Positions 18,675 through 27,340 of a stretch of 64,000 bases of DNA are shown here, piece by piece. The stretch spans positions 7,379,001 to 7,443,000 of the forward strand of contig NZ_CP109017.1 of assembly GCF_036226765.1 (NCBI RefSeq), given 5' to 3'. The translations under genes were made by a program, and so were the position numbers. Positions within the stretch are counted from its first letter, which is position 1; each line of letters begins with the position of its first letter. The notes below the pieces were generated by a model. That model had not been told where the DNA came from and made no database searches. It saw only the letters and a list, made by a program, of their open reading frames with translations. The DNA is from Streptomyces sp. NBC_00670. GTDB lineage: Bacteria > Actinomycetota > Actinomycetes > Streptomycetales > Streptomycetaceae.

Positions 18675-19781
18675 ATGCCCGCTGCCCTCGCGCAGCTCCT
18701 CGCCCTCGGCACCGGCCCCGGGGAAGCCTGGGGCCCCGCCCCGGTGATCGGGTACGTCGGCGCCGACGTACCCGTGGAGTACCTCACCGCCGCCGGACTG
18801 CACCCCCTGCGCCTGTCCGGGAACCCCGAAGCACCCCACACGGCCGGCGACCGCTACCTGGGCACCGGCCTCGACCCGGCGGCCCGCTCGGTCCTCACCC
18901 GCCTCCTCGACCAGGACTACGGACCGCTCGACGGCCTCCTCGTCTCCCGGGACTGCGAGGCCTCCCTGCGCCTGTTCTACGCACTGCGCGAACTGCGCCG
19001 CGTAGAACCCTCCTTGACCCTGCCGCCGGTGCACCTGGTCGACGTGCTGCATCTGCCGCACCGGACCACCACCCGGTACGTCCGGGCCAAGTTCGCCCAG
19101 GTGCGCGCCACCGTCGGCACCTGGGCCGGCCGGACCGTCGACGACGCGGCGCTCGCCGACGCCATCGCCGCCCACGACCGGCTCCGCGCCCTGCTCACAC
19201 GCGTCGCCTCGCTGCGCCGGCAGCGGCCCGCCCGGCTCACCGGCACCGAGATGCTCACCGTGGTGGCCGCGACGACGGCTCTCCCCGTCGGCCGCGCCAC
19301 CGCCCTGCTCGAACAACTCCTCAAGGAGGCGGGCGAGTTGCCCCAGCACGAGGGGCTGCGGGTGTTCCTCACCGGCAGCCCGCACGACACGCCCCACGTC
19401 TATGCCGCGCTGGAGGACAAGGGGCTCCTGATCGTCGGTGAGGACCACGACCGGGGCGACCTGCTCCACCTGCGTCCGACCGGAGCACCGACCGAGGCGG
19501 CGCTCGCCGAGCGGTACCAGTACAACGGCCCCACCGCCCCGCGCGCCTCGATCCGGGCCCGGGCCGCACACACCGGCCGGGCCGCACGGGACTGCGGCGC
19601 CGAGGCCCTGGTGAGCTACGCCCGGCGGCACGACGAGGCCCCGCGCTGGGACTACGCCGCCCAGGAGGCGGCCACCGGCCTGCCGTCCGTCCTGCTCGGC
19701 CGGCAACCCTACGGCGCACTCGACGACGGGGCGGCCGAAGCGCTGACCGCACTGTGCCCCCACGCGGAGGTGACCCGGTGA
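18675..19781 (+). CDS. 2-hydroxyacyl-CoA dehydratase-like subunit, cysteine-poor
   Basis: The 368-residue protein resembles the HgdB/BcrC/HadBC family: 'IGYVGADVPVEYLTAAGLHP' near the N-terminus, 'GLLVSRDCEASLRLFYAL' (~88-103) and 'RVFLTGSPHDTPHVYAALED' (~229-248). Family members bind a [4Fe-4S] cluster with three Cys. Here only Cys94 sits where a ligand is expected; 'EDHDRGD' (256-262) and 'RRHDEAPRWDY' (~318-328) appear where Cys-containing motifs would be. Other Cys are 307 and 361. RBS GGAGGAAC precedes ATG 18675. It pairs with the next gene. The enzymology may differ from the oxygen-sensitive radical mechanism. Confidence 0.8.
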   Translation: MPAALAQLLALGTGPGEAWGPAPVIGYVGADVPVEYLTAAGLHPLRLSGNPEAPHTAGDRYLGTGLDPAARSVLTRLLDQDYGPLDGLLVSRDCEASLRLFYALRELRRVEPSLTLPPVHLVDVLHLPHRTTTRYVRAKFAQVRATVGTWAGRTVDDAALADAIAAHDRLRALLTRVASLRRQRPARLTGTEMLTVVAATTALPVGRATALLEQLLKEAGELPQHEGLRVFLTGSPHDTPHVYAALEDKGLLIVGEDHDRGDLLHLRPTGAPTEAALAERYQYNGPTAPRASIRARAAHTGRAARDCGAEALVSYARRHDEAPRWDYAAQEAATGLPSVLLGRQPYGALDDGAAEALTALCPHAEVTR

Positions 19782-21040
19782 ACGCCCGGCTGAACTCGGC
19801 GTCGGCCGCCACCGCCCACCAGCGGCAGTGGTTCGCCGGCCTCCGCGCGGACCTGGCCGACGGCGGCGACTTCGCGCTGGTCAACGCCGACGCCCCGCAG
19901 GAGATCTTCCGCACCATGGGCATCCCGTACGTCGTCAACCAGTGGTGGTCCTCGATCGTCACCGCCAAGCGCCGCGCCCAGGACTACCTGGAACTGCTGC
20001 GCGCCCGCGGGCTCCCCGACGACAGCGAGCAGTACAGCTCCATCCCCCTGGCCTCGGCCTTCGACCCGGACCCGGCAAGCGCCCCCTGGGGCGGGCTGCC
20101 CCGGCCCACCATCGTGCTCGCGGAGACCACGGGCGACGCCTCCCGCAAGATCTTCGACCTCTGGGGCGACCAACCCGGCGTCTCCTTCTACCCGTTGGAG
20201 AGCGCCGCCGAGAACGACGTCCCCACCCGCTGGTGGGAACTCATGCCGCGCGACTGGGAACGGGCCGTCGGCAGCGACCGCCTGGACCTGATGACCGGCG
20301 AACTGGAGGGCCTCATACGGTTCCTGGAACAGACCACCGGCCGGGTCTTCTCCGAGACCCGCTTCGCCGAGGTCATGGAGCTGGTCAACGAGCAGCAGGA
20401 GTGGAACCGCCGCACCCGCGACCTGATCGCCCGTGCCCGTCCCTGCCCGCTGCCCGTCAACGACTCCATCCCCAGCGTGATGATCCCGCAGTGGCACCGG
20501 GGCACCACCTGGGCGCGCGACGCCGCCCGCGCCTTCCACGACGAGGTCGCCGAACGGGTGGCCTCCGGAACGGCCGTCCGCCCCGACGAGCGGCTGCGTC
20601 TGATGTGGATCGGCCGCGGGCTCTGGTTCGACCTCGACTTCTACCGGCGCTTCGAGGAGAGCCACGGCGCCGTGTTCGTCTGGTCGATGTACCTCGCGAT
20701 CGCCGCCGACGGCTATCTCCGCTACGGCGACGACCCGCTGCGCGCCCTGGCCGCCCGCTTCGCCGCCTTCCCCGACCAGCTCTACACCCCGCCCTGGTCG
20801 GCGGAGTGGTACGTCAAGGAGGCACGGCACCACGGCGTCGACGGCGTCGTGCACCTGGTGTCGGAGGACTCCCGGGGCAGCTACTTCACGACCCGCGCGC
20901 TGGAGGCCGCCGGCATCCCCGTCCTGGAACTGCACGCCGACAACGTGGACGCGCGCGCCGCCGACGGCGACGGCCTCACCCGCACCGTCGGCGACTGGCT
21001 CGGCACGCTCACTTTGTCGGACCGGGCGGCCGGCGGGTGA
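19778..21040 (+). CDS. 2-hydroxyacyl-CoA dehydratase-like second subunit, nearly Cys-free
   Basis: The 420-residue protein is the second homologue of the dehydratase/benzoyl-CoA-reductase family. The fold is suggested by 'LVNADAPQEIFRTMGIPYVV', 'TIVLAETTGDASRKIFDLW' and 'GVDGVVHLVSEDSRGSYFT', ending in 'AAGIPVLELHADNVDARA'. The whole protein contains a single Cys ('ARPCPLP'), so no canonical cluster can be held by this subunit. GTG overlaps the previous stop (GTGA). No HgdC-type activator ATPase gene is present in the window. The last 32 bp overlap the 3' end of the convergent LysR gene. Confidence 0.78.
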   Translation: MNARLNSASAATAHQRQWFAGLRADLADGGDFALVNADAPQEIFRTMGIPYVVNQWWSSIVTAKRRAQDYLELLRARGLPDDSEQYSSIPLASAFDPDPASAPWGGLPRPTIVLAETTGDASRKIFDLWGDQPGVSFYPLESAAENDVPTRWWELMPRDWERAVGSDRLDLMTGELEGLIRFLEQTTGRVFSETRFAEVMELVNEQQEWNRRTRDLIARARPCPLPVNDSIPSVMIPQWHRGTTWARDAARAFHDEVAERVASGTAVRPDERLRLMWIGRGLWFDLDFYRRFEESHGAVFVWSMYLAIAADGYLRYGDDPLRALAARFAAFPDQLYTPPWSAEWYVKEARHHGVDGVVHLVSEDSRGSYFTTRALEAAGIPVLELHADNVDARAADGDGLTRTVGDWLGTLTLSDRAAGG

Positions 21041-22004
21041 GGGTGCGGCGGGCCACCGCCACCAGCTCGGCCGCCGGGCCCACCAGACGCCGTCCGGTGG
21101 GCCAGACCGCGCGCAGATCGCGCGTCAGGTCCACGCCCGTGACCTCGACACCGACCAGCAGCCCCTCGTCGAGGTCACGGCGGACGGCCAGCTCGCTCAG
21201 CACCGCCGGTCCCGAGCCCGCGATCACCGTGCCGCGCACGGCCGTCGTCGAGCCGAGCTCCACCAGGGCCCGGGCCCGCTCGCAGCCGGCCAGGTGCAGG
21301 GCGCGGTCGAGGGTCTGCCGGGTGCCGGAACCGCTCTCCCGCAGCACCAGCGGCGTACGGGACAGCTCCCGCGCGGTGAGCGGTTCCCGGCGCCGCGCCC
21401 ACGGGTGACCGGGGTCGACCACGACGACGAGCCGGTCCTCGGCCACCTGCCGGGTCGACATCACCCGGGACAGCCGGGGCCCCTCGATGAACCCGACATC
21501 GGCCTCGCCCGACTCGACCAGTTCGGGCACGTGCGCGCTGTTGGTCACCTGCAATCCGATGTACAGCTCCGGTCGGCGGGCGCGCAGCTCGCTGATCCAG
21601 CCGGGCAGCAGGTACTCGGCGATCGTGAGGCTCGCCGCGACCCGCAGTTCGGCCTCCCGCCGGTCGCGCAGCTTCCCGGCCCCGGCGAGGAGGTCGTCCA
21701 GCTCGTCCAGCACCCGGCGGGCGTGCCCGGCGACGATCTGCCCGGCCAGCGTCAGCCGCGAGCCGCGCCGGGTGCGGTCCACCAGCACCAGGCCGAGCCC
21801 GCGCTCCAGCGTGGTCAGCCGGCGGCTGGCGGACGGCTGCGAGATCCGCAGCCGCTCGGCCGCCCGGCCCAGGCTCTCCAGCTCGGCCACGAGCACGAGC
21901 AGCCGCAGCGACTCCAGATCGGGGGTGCGCAGGGGGAGGGGAGCGGTACGGGGGTCCGCCGGCCCGGATGCGTCTGTCACAGCGCCAGCGTAGGCACCGG
22001 TCAT
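21009..22004 (-). CDS. LysR-family transcriptional regulator, divergent to YeiH-type exporter
   Basis: The 331-residue protein has an N-terminal helix-turn-helix ('LGRAAERLRISQPSASRRLT') and a substrate-binding domain with a CbbR/YeiE-like look ('LPGWISELRARRPELYIGLQ'). ATG 22004 overlaps an inverted repeat; a GTG at 21980 would leave that repeat as upstream operator and may be the true start. Its partner is the divergent YeiH-type membrane protein, an arrangement also known in enterobacteria (yeiE/yeiH). The 3' end overlaps the dehydratase gene by 32 bp. Confidence 0.88.
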   Translation of the reverse strand: MTGAYAGAVTDASGPADPRTAPLPLRTPDLESLRLLVLVAELESLGRAAERLRISQPSASRRLTTLERGLGLVLVDRTRRGSRLTLAGQIVAGHARRVLDELDDLLAGAGKLRDRREAELRVAASLTIAEYLLPGWISELRARRPELYIGLQVTNSAHVPELVESGEADVGFIEGPRLSRVMSTRQVAEDRLVVVVDPGHPWARRREPLTARELSRTPLVLRESGSGTRQTLDRALHLAGCERARALVELGSTTAVRGTVIAGSGPAVLSELAVRRDLDEGLLVGVEVTGVDLTRDLRAVWPTGRRLVGPAAELVAVARRTLTRRPPGPTK

Positions 22005-22021
22005 ACGTCCGCGCTATGACC
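21999..22021. promoter_or_regulatory. LysR-type operator GGTCATA-N9-TATGACC
   Basis: This perfect 7-bp inverted repeat contains the T-N11-A pattern of LysR boxes, in the LysR/YeiH divergent region. It overlaps the annotated LysR ATG, supporting a later start at 21980. Confidence 0.65.
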
Positions 22022-22075
22022 TCCTCACCGAGCGGGGACTACAGGGCGGGGGCGGGGCCGCGCAAGGTGGTGATC

Positions 22076-23188
22076 ATGAAGAACGCCAGCGTCTCCCGCC
22101 CGGGGAGAACCCGCGCCCCGCGTGACCCCGCCGTGCCAGGGCGCGGCACGGCTCCCGCCGCTTCGCCGTTCCGCGCTGCCGCCACCCGCTTGCCCGGGCT
22201 CGCGCTCGCCGTCGGGATCGCCGCCGTCGCGACGGTGCTGGGCCGGCTCGTGCCCGTCGTCGGCGGGCCGGTGAGCGGGATCACGCTCGGGGTGCTGGTG
22301 GCCGTCGCGGTGCGCCCGGGGGAGCGGACGCGGCCGGGCGTCGCCTTCGCCGGGCGCTGGGTGCTCCAGGCGGCGGTGGTGGTCCTGGGCGCGCAGCTCT
22401 CCCTCGGCCAGGTGCTGCGGGTCGGGGCCGGCTCGCTGCCGGTGATGCTCGTGACCCTCGCGGTCTGCCTGGCGGCGGCCTACGGGATCGGGCGCCGGCT
22501 CGGTGTCGTACGGGACCTGCGCACGCTGATCGGCGTGGGCACCGGGGTGTGCGGGGCCTCCGCGATCGCGGCGGTGACGCCGGTGATCGGGGCGGTCGGG
22601 GCGGAGGTGGCCTACGCCGTCTCCACGATCTTCGTCTTCAACATCGCGGCCGTGCTGGTCTTCCCCGTCCTCGGGCATCTGCTGGGGATGGGGCAGCACG
22701 CCTTCGGCCTCTTCGCCGGGACCGCCGTCAACGACATGTCGTCGGTGGTCGCCGCCGCCACGACGTACGGCGGCCCGGCGGCCGACTACGCCGTGGTGGT
22801 CAAACTGGCCCGCACGCTGATGATCATCCCGATCTGCCTCGGGCTGGCGGCGGTCGTGCGCCGGAGGGCGGGTACGGGCGCCGACGCGGGCGTCGAGGGG
22901 AACCGGCCCGCCCGTGTGCGCGTCGGCCGGCTGGTCCCGTGGTTCCTCGTCGGATTCCTGGCGCTGGCGGCCGTGAACACCGCCGGGCTCGTCCCCTCCG
23001 CCGCGCATGCCCCGCTCGGCACGCTCGCCGCCTTCCTCATCACGGTCGCCCTCTCCGCCGTCGGACTGTCCACCGACCCCGCCGCCCTGCGCCGGACCGG
23101 CCCCGCGCCCCTGCTGCTCGGCGGCTGCCTGTGGCTGGTGGTGTCGGCCACCAGCCTGGGCGTCCAGTTCCTGACCGGGCATCTGTGA
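22076..23188 (+). CDS. YeiH-family putative sulfate/anion exporter membrane protein
   Basis: The 370-residue integral membrane protein has about ten hydrophobic segments. Family hallmarks are 'LGVLVAVAVRPGERTRPGV', 'VVLGAQLSLGQVLRVG', 'GTGVCGASAIAAVTPVIG' and 'FAGTAVNDMSSVVAA'. ATG 22076 follows AAGGTGG; an earlier ATG at 22016 lies inside the LysR operator and is less likely. Members of this family (UPF0324) are predicted anion exporters, with biochemical evidence limited. Controlled probably by the divergent LysR protein. Confidence 0.87.
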   Translation: MKNASVSRPGRTRAPRDPAVPGRGTAPAASPFRAAATRLPGLALAVGIAAVATVLGRLVPVVGGPVSGITLGVLVAVAVRPGERTRPGVAFAGRWVLQAAVVVLGAQLSLGQVLRVGAGSLPVMLVTLAVCLAAAYGIGRRLGVVRDLRTLIGVGTGVCGASAIAAVTPVIGAVGAEVAYAVSTIFVFNIAAVLVFPVLGHLLGMGQHAFGLFAGTAVNDMSSVVAAATTYGGPAADYAVVVKLARTLMIIPICLGLAAVVRRRAGTGADAGVEGNRPARVRVGRLVPWFLVGFLALAAVNTAGLVPSAAHAPLGTLAAFLITVALSAVGLSTDPAALRRTGPAPLLLGGCLWLVVSATSLGVQFLTGHL

Positions 23189-23271
23189 GCCGGGCTCGGG
23201 AACCCGGTGCGCGCGGGCGGCACGGGCATGCGTGAAGCGACAACCCGGTCCGTCTGGTATGCGTAGGCGGC

Positions 23272-24162
23272 ATGGACTTCTCCAGTACGGCGCTGCGGGT
23301 GCTGCGCCAGGTGGCCGAGTCGGGGAGCTTCACCGCGGCCGCCGTCCGGCTCGGCTACACGCAGTCGGCGGTCTCCCGGCAGGCAGCGGCGCTCGAGCGC
23401 GGGGCGGGCGCGGTGCTGTTCGAACGGCACTTCGACGGGGTGCGGCTCACCCCGGCCGGGCTGACCCTGCTGCGGCACGCCCGCACGATCCTGGCCTGCC
23501 TCGACGAGGCCGAGCAGGACCTCACGGGCTCCGCCGGGCGGGCGGAACCGGTGCGGCTGGGGATCTTCCCCAGCGGGGGCGCCATGCTCCTGCCCCTCGC
23601 GCTCACCCGGCTCGCCGAGACCGATCCGCACCTGGCCGTGACGTCACGGGAGGGCACCACGCCGAGCCTCATCCGGTCCCTGCGGGCCGGCTCGCTCGAC
23701 CTCGCCGTGCTGACCTCCCGCCCACCGCACCGGCCCTCCGACGGGGAGAGCCCCGCGCTGCACCTCGAACGGATCGAGGACACGGAGCTGTGCGTGGCCG
23801 TGCCGACCACCGGCGTGTACGCCGGCCGCACGTCCGTGCACGCCGGTGAACTCGTCGACGCCCCCTGGATCGCCACGCCGTCCTCCGGCGCCGAACCCCT
23901 GCTCGGCGTCTGGCCCGGCCTGCCCGGACGCCCACGGGTCGTCCACACCGCCCGCGACTGGCTGACCAAGCTGCGCCTGGTCGCCGCGGGCTTCGGCGTG
24001 ACGACGGTTCCGCGCGGGATGTCGGCGGCGCTGCCGCAGGGGGTGACCCTGCTGCGGGTCGACGGCGCGCCGCCCGAACTCCGCCGAGTCCTGGCGGCCC
24101 GCCTCCCGGGCCGGCCCTCACCGGAGATCACCCGGGTCATCCAGGCGCTCACCGGGGCCTGA
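23272..24162 (+). CDS. LysR-family transcriptional regulator
   Basis: The 296-residue protein has an N-terminal winged HTH ('ALRVLRQVAESGSFTAAAVR', 'TQSAVSRQAAALERGAGAVL') and a periplasmic-binding-like effector domain ('LRAGSLDLAVLTSRPPH'). It lies 83 bp after the YeiH-type gene on the same strand, and a repeat-rich gap follows. No target gene can be assigned with confidence; the nearest candidates are the YeiH-type gene or the SulP transporter downstream. Confidence 0.9.
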   Translation: MDFSSTALRVLRQVAESGSFTAAAVRLGYTQSAVSRQAAALERGAGAVLFERHFDGVRLTPAGLTLLRHARTILACLDEAEQDLTGSAGRAEPVRLGIFPSGGAMLLPLALTRLAETDPHLAVTSREGTTPSLIRSLRAGSLDLAVLTSRPPHRPSDGESPALHLERIEDTELCVAVPTTGVYAGRTSVHAGELVDAPWIATPSSGAEPLLGVWPGLPGRPRVVHTARDWLTKLRLVAAGFGVTTVPRGMSAALPQGVTLLRVDGAPPELRRVLAARLPGRPSPEITRVIQALTGA

Positions 24163-24256
24163 CTCCGCTCCGGCAGGCGGCGGAGGTTTCCTCGCCCCCG
24201 CCGCCCCTGCCCTCCCCCAAGCTCTCAACTCCTCCCCCAAGCTCTCGGCTGCGCTC

Positions 24257-24294
24257 GAGCAGGGGGGACCCCCATGAGCAGGGGGGACCCCCAT
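24257..24294. repeat. 19-bp perfect tandem duplication
   Basis: GAGCAGGGGGGACCCCCAT is present at 24257-24275 and directly again at 24276-24294. Each unit contains its own GGGG/CCCC inverted repeat. It resembles a common Streptomyces intergenic repeat. Confidence 0.85.
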
Positions 24295-24299
24295 CGTCC

Positions 24300-24318
24300 C
24301 CGGGGGCTGCGCCCCCGG
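24300..24318. terminator. GC-rich hairpin after the LysR gene
   Basis: CCGGGGGC-TGC-GCCCCCGG forms an 8-bp perfect stem with a 3-nt loop, 140 bp after the LysR stop. It may be a terminator or a REP-like element. Confidence 0.5.
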
Positions 24319-24733
24319 ACCCCCCTGAAAGATGCGCGGTTCCCCGCGCCCCTCTCAGCGGGAGCCCACGCGTTCCGTCGGCGTACCGCCGCTCCGGCGC
24401 CGCGCGGTAAGGTTGGCCCGCGCGGCGAGGACCGGGCCCGGACGGGTTCCGCCACCGCCGTACCGGGGCCGACGCCGTTCCCGGCGAACCGTTCCGAGTT
24501 CCGGGAGACACGCGTGCGCGAGCCGACGACGCCCGGCGCCGACGCCTGTCCGCCGTGACCTACCGGCCCTGACAGCGGCCGGGCCGCGCGGACAGCAGTC
24601 CATCGCCGCCCCCGCCCCAGACTTCCGGCCCGCGTACCGCGGGCCGACCGCGGCCCGCCGTCCGGCCCGCCGTGTCCGTCCCCCCGCGCCCCGCCGCCCG
24701 GGCGCGCCCGAGCCCAGACAGGTACCGCCTCCC

Positions 24734-26263
24734 TTGCCCACTCCCGCACCCGCGCCTTCCTCCCGTCCCCGTTTCGCCGGGCTGCCGCGCCGCCTCGGCC
24801 GGCCCGGCCGGCCCGTCTGGCTGTCGCCGGCCGTCTTCCGCACCGAGGCCCTGGCCGGCCTGGTGGTCGGCCTGGCCCTGATCCCGGAGGCGATCTCGTT
24901 CTCCGTGATCGCCGGCGTCGACCCCGAGGTCGGCCTGTTCGCCGCCTGCACCATGGCCATGGTGATCGCCTTCGTCGGCGGCCGGCCCGCGATGATCTCC
25001 GCCGCGACCGGCGCCGTCGCCCTGGTCGTCGCCCCCGTAGCCCGCCAGTACGGCCTCAGCTACCTGGTCGCCACCGTCGTCCTCGCCGGCGTCTTCCAGA
25101 TCGTGCTCGGCGCGCTGGGAGTGGCCAAGCTGATGCGGTTCGTCCCGCGCAGCGTGATGGTCGGCTTCGTCAACGCCCTCGGCATCCTGCTGTTCACCGC
25201 CCAGATCCCCAATCTGCGCGACGTGCCCTGGCCGGTGTACCCGCTCGTCGCCGGCGGCCTGGTCCTCATGCTGACGTTCCCCAGGCTGACCAAGGCGGTG
25301 CCCGCACCGCTCGTGTCGATCGTCATCCTGACCGTGCTCACCGTCGCCGCCGGCATCGCCGTGCCGACCGTCGGCGACAAGGGCACGCTCCCCTCGTCGC
25401 TCCCCGTGCCCGGCCTCCCCGACGTGCCGTTCACCACGCACACCCTCACCGTGATCGCCCCGTACGCCTTCGCGATGGCACTCGTGGGCATCATGGAGTC
25501 GATGATGACCGCGAAGCTGGTCGACGACCTCACCGACACCCGGTCCGACAAGACGCGCGAGGCGGTCGGCCAGGGCATCGCCAACATCGTCACGGGCTTC
25601 TTCGGCGGCATGGGCGGCTGCGGCATGATCGGCCAGACGATGATCAATGTGAAGAACGGTGCCCGCACCCGGCTGTCGACGTTCCTGGCCGGATTCTTCC
25701 TGCTCATCCTGTGCATCGTGCTGGGCCCCGTGGTCTCCCGGATCCCGATGGCCGCCCTGGTCGCCGTCATGATCCTGGTCTCCGTCGGCACCTTCGACTG
25801 GCACTCGGTCAAGCCGGCCACGCTCAAGCGGATGCCGGTCGGCGAGAGTGCCGTCATGGTCGTGACGGTCGTGGTCGTCGTGGCGACGGACAACCTGTCC
25901 ATCGGCGTGGTCGTCGGCTCGCTGACCGCCATGGTGGTCTTCGCCCGCCGTGTCGCCCACCTCACCGAGGTCACCTCCGTCACCGACCCCGACGGCAGCC
26001 AGGTCGTCTACGCCGTCACCGGGCAGCTCTTCTTCGCCTCCTCCAACGACCTCGTCACCCGGTTCGACTACGCCGGCGACCCCGACAAGGTCGTCATCGA
26101 CCTCACCGACACCCACGTCTGGGACGCCTCCTCCGTCGCCGCACTGGACGCCATCGAGACCAAGTACGCCCAGCGCGGCAAGACCGTCGAGATCATCGGC
26201 CTGAACACCTCCAGCGCCCGGCTGCACGGCAGGCTGAGCGGCGAACTCACCGCGAGCCACTGA
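24734..26263 (+). CDS. SulP-family inorganic anion transporter with STAS domain
   Basis: This roughly 509-residue SLC26/SulP protein has about 10-12 membrane helices in the first 400 residues ('EALAGLVVGLALIPEAISFS', 'MISAATGAVALVVAPVARQY', 'GFFGGMGGCGMIGQTMINVK'). A C-terminal cytoplasmic STAS domain follows (~405-509; 'VVIDLTDTHVWDASSVAALD'). Family members carry sulfate, bicarbonate or carboxylates; 'GGMGGCGMIGQ' is typical of a subgroup. No ATG or GTG lies close before helix 1, so TTG at 24734 is the best guess and the start is uncertain. A strong terminator hairpin follows. Confidence 0.85.
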   Translation: MPTPAPAPSSRPRFAGLPRRLGRPGRPVWLSPAVFRTEALAGLVVGLALIPEAISFSVIAGVDPEVGLFAACTMAMVIAFVGGRPAMISAATGAVALVVAPVARQYGLSYLVATVVLAGVFQIVLGALGVAKLMRFVPRSVMVGFVNALGILLFTAQIPNLRDVPWPVYPLVAGGLVLMLTFPRLTKAVPAPLVSIVILTVLTVAAGIAVPTVGDKGTLPSSLPVPGLPDVPFTTHTLTVIAPYAFAMALVGIMESMMTAKLVDDLTDTRSDKTREAVGQGIANIVTGFFGGMGGCGMIGQTMINVKNGARTRLSTFLAGFFLLILCIVLGPVVSRIPMAALVAVMILVSVGTFDWHSVKPATLKRMPVGESAVMVVTVVVVVATDNLSIGVVVGSLTAMVVFARRVAHLTEVTSVTDPDGSQVVYAVTGQLFFASSNDLVTRFDYAGDPDKVVIDLTDTHVWDASSVAALDAIETKYAQRGKTVEIIGLNTSSARLHGRLSGELTASH

Positions 26264-26272
26264 AACCGGCCA

Positions 26273-26298
26273 CCGGGCCCCGAGCCGGCGGGGCCCGG
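26273..26298 (+). terminator. Terminator hairpin after the SulP gene
   Basis: CCGGGCCCCG (26273-26282), a 6-nt loop, and CGGGGCCCGG (26289-26298) form a perfect 10-bp stem ten bases after the SulP stop. There is no T-tract, as usual in Streptomyces. Confidence 0.75.
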
Positions 26299-26365
26299 CC
26301 GCGACGGATCACTATCGTGTCCGGGGGCGCTTCCCGCGCCCCCGAGTCGTGAGGAGTGACGCACC

Positions 26366-27340
26366 ATGGCCGACCCGGCCCCCGGCGAACTGATCGACGT
26401 CCACGCCCACTTCGTGACCGACTCCTACGTGCGCGCGGCCCGGGCCGCCGGGCACACCCGTCCGGACGGGATGCCCGGCTGGCCCTCCTGGAGTCCCGAG
26501 GAACACCTGCGGCTGATGGACGAGCACCGCATCCGCACCGCGCTGCTGACCATCTCCTCCCCGGGCACGCACTTCGGCGACGACGCGGCGGCCCGTACGC
26601 TCACCCGCGAGGTCAACGAGTACGCCGCCGGCGTCGTCCGCGCCCACCCCGGCCGCTTCGGCCACTTCGCCTCGCTGCCGCTGCCGGACGTCGACGGCAG
26701 CCTCGCCGAGCTCGCGTACGCGCTGGACGAGCTGGGCAGCGACGGCGTCACCGTCGAGTCCAACGCGCACGGCCGCTACCTGGGCGACGAGCGGTTCGAG
26801 CCGCTGTGGGCCGAACTCGGCCGCCGCGAGGCCGTGGTCTTCGTCCACCCCACCTCTCCCGTCCACCCCGAGACGGTCTCGGTGGGCCGGCCCCGGCCGA
26901 TGCTGGAATTCCTCTTCGACTCCACCCGCACCGTCTCCGACCTGGTCTTCAACGGGGTCCTCACCCGGCACCCCGGCGTGCGGTGGATCTTCACCCACGG
27001 CGGCGGCACGCTCCCGCTGCTGGTCGACCGGATGGAACTCTTCCGCACCGCGTTCGACGGCGGCTCCCCGGACGAACCGTCCGTCCGGGAGCAGGTGTCC
27101 GGGCTGTGGTTCGACCTCGCCGGAACCCCCTTCCCGCACCAGGTACCGGCCCTGGAACGCGCCTTCGGCCCCGCACGGATCCTGTACGGCAGCGACTACT
27201 GCTGGACGCCGGTCGGCGCGGTCGCCCAGCAGGTCGCCTCCCTCGACACCGCCGACCAGCCCGGCGCCACCACCTGGCGCGCGCTGACCACGGCCAACGC
27301 CACCCGCCTGCTGCCCCGCGTCGCCGCACGGAACCGGTAG
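26366..27340 (+). CDS. Amidohydrolase family 2, ACMSD-like decarboxylase/hydrolase
   Basis: The 324-residue TIM-barrel metalloenzyme resembles aminocarboxymuconate-semialdehyde decarboxylase. Metal ligands appear in 'DVHAHF' (~11-16), 'VFVHPTSPVHP' (~161), 'IFTHGGGTLP' (~212) and 'LYGSDYCW' (~276). The substrate is probably an aromatic or ring-cleavage acid; it could also be a gamma-resorcylate-type decarboxylase. It stands alone with RBS GAGGAGTG before ATG 26366 and no linked pathway genes. It is only distantly similar to the 10007-10894 amidohydrolase. Confidence 0.88.
   Translation: MADPAPGELIDVHAHFVTDSYVRAARAAGHTRPDGMPGWPSWSPEEHLRLMDEHRIRTALLTISSPGTHFGDDAAARTLTREVNEYAAGVVRAHPGRFGHFASLPLPDVDGSLAELAYALDELGSDGVTVESNAHGRYLGDERFEPLWAELGRREAVVFVHPTSPVHPETVSVGRPRPMLEFLFDSTRTVSDLVFNGVLTRHPGVRWIFTHGGGTLPLLVDRMELFRTAFDGGSPDEPSVREQVSGLWFDLAGTPFPHQVPALERAFGPARILYGSDYCWTPVGAVAQQVASLDTADQPGATTWRALTTANATRLLPRVAARNR

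Larger units (their letters stand above)
24163..24733. other. 571-bp intergenic region with dispersed-type repeats, no gene seen
   Basis: The stretch contains a 20-bp direct duplication (24211-24230/24231-24250), a 19-bp perfect tandem (24257-24294), the hairpin at 24300-24318 and a GC-box-like 'GATGCGCGGTTCCCCGCGCC' motif. These resemble short repeats scattered through many Streptomyces intergenic regions. The remaining sequence is very GC-rich without a convincing coding frame; it may hold the SulP promoter. Confidence 0.7.
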
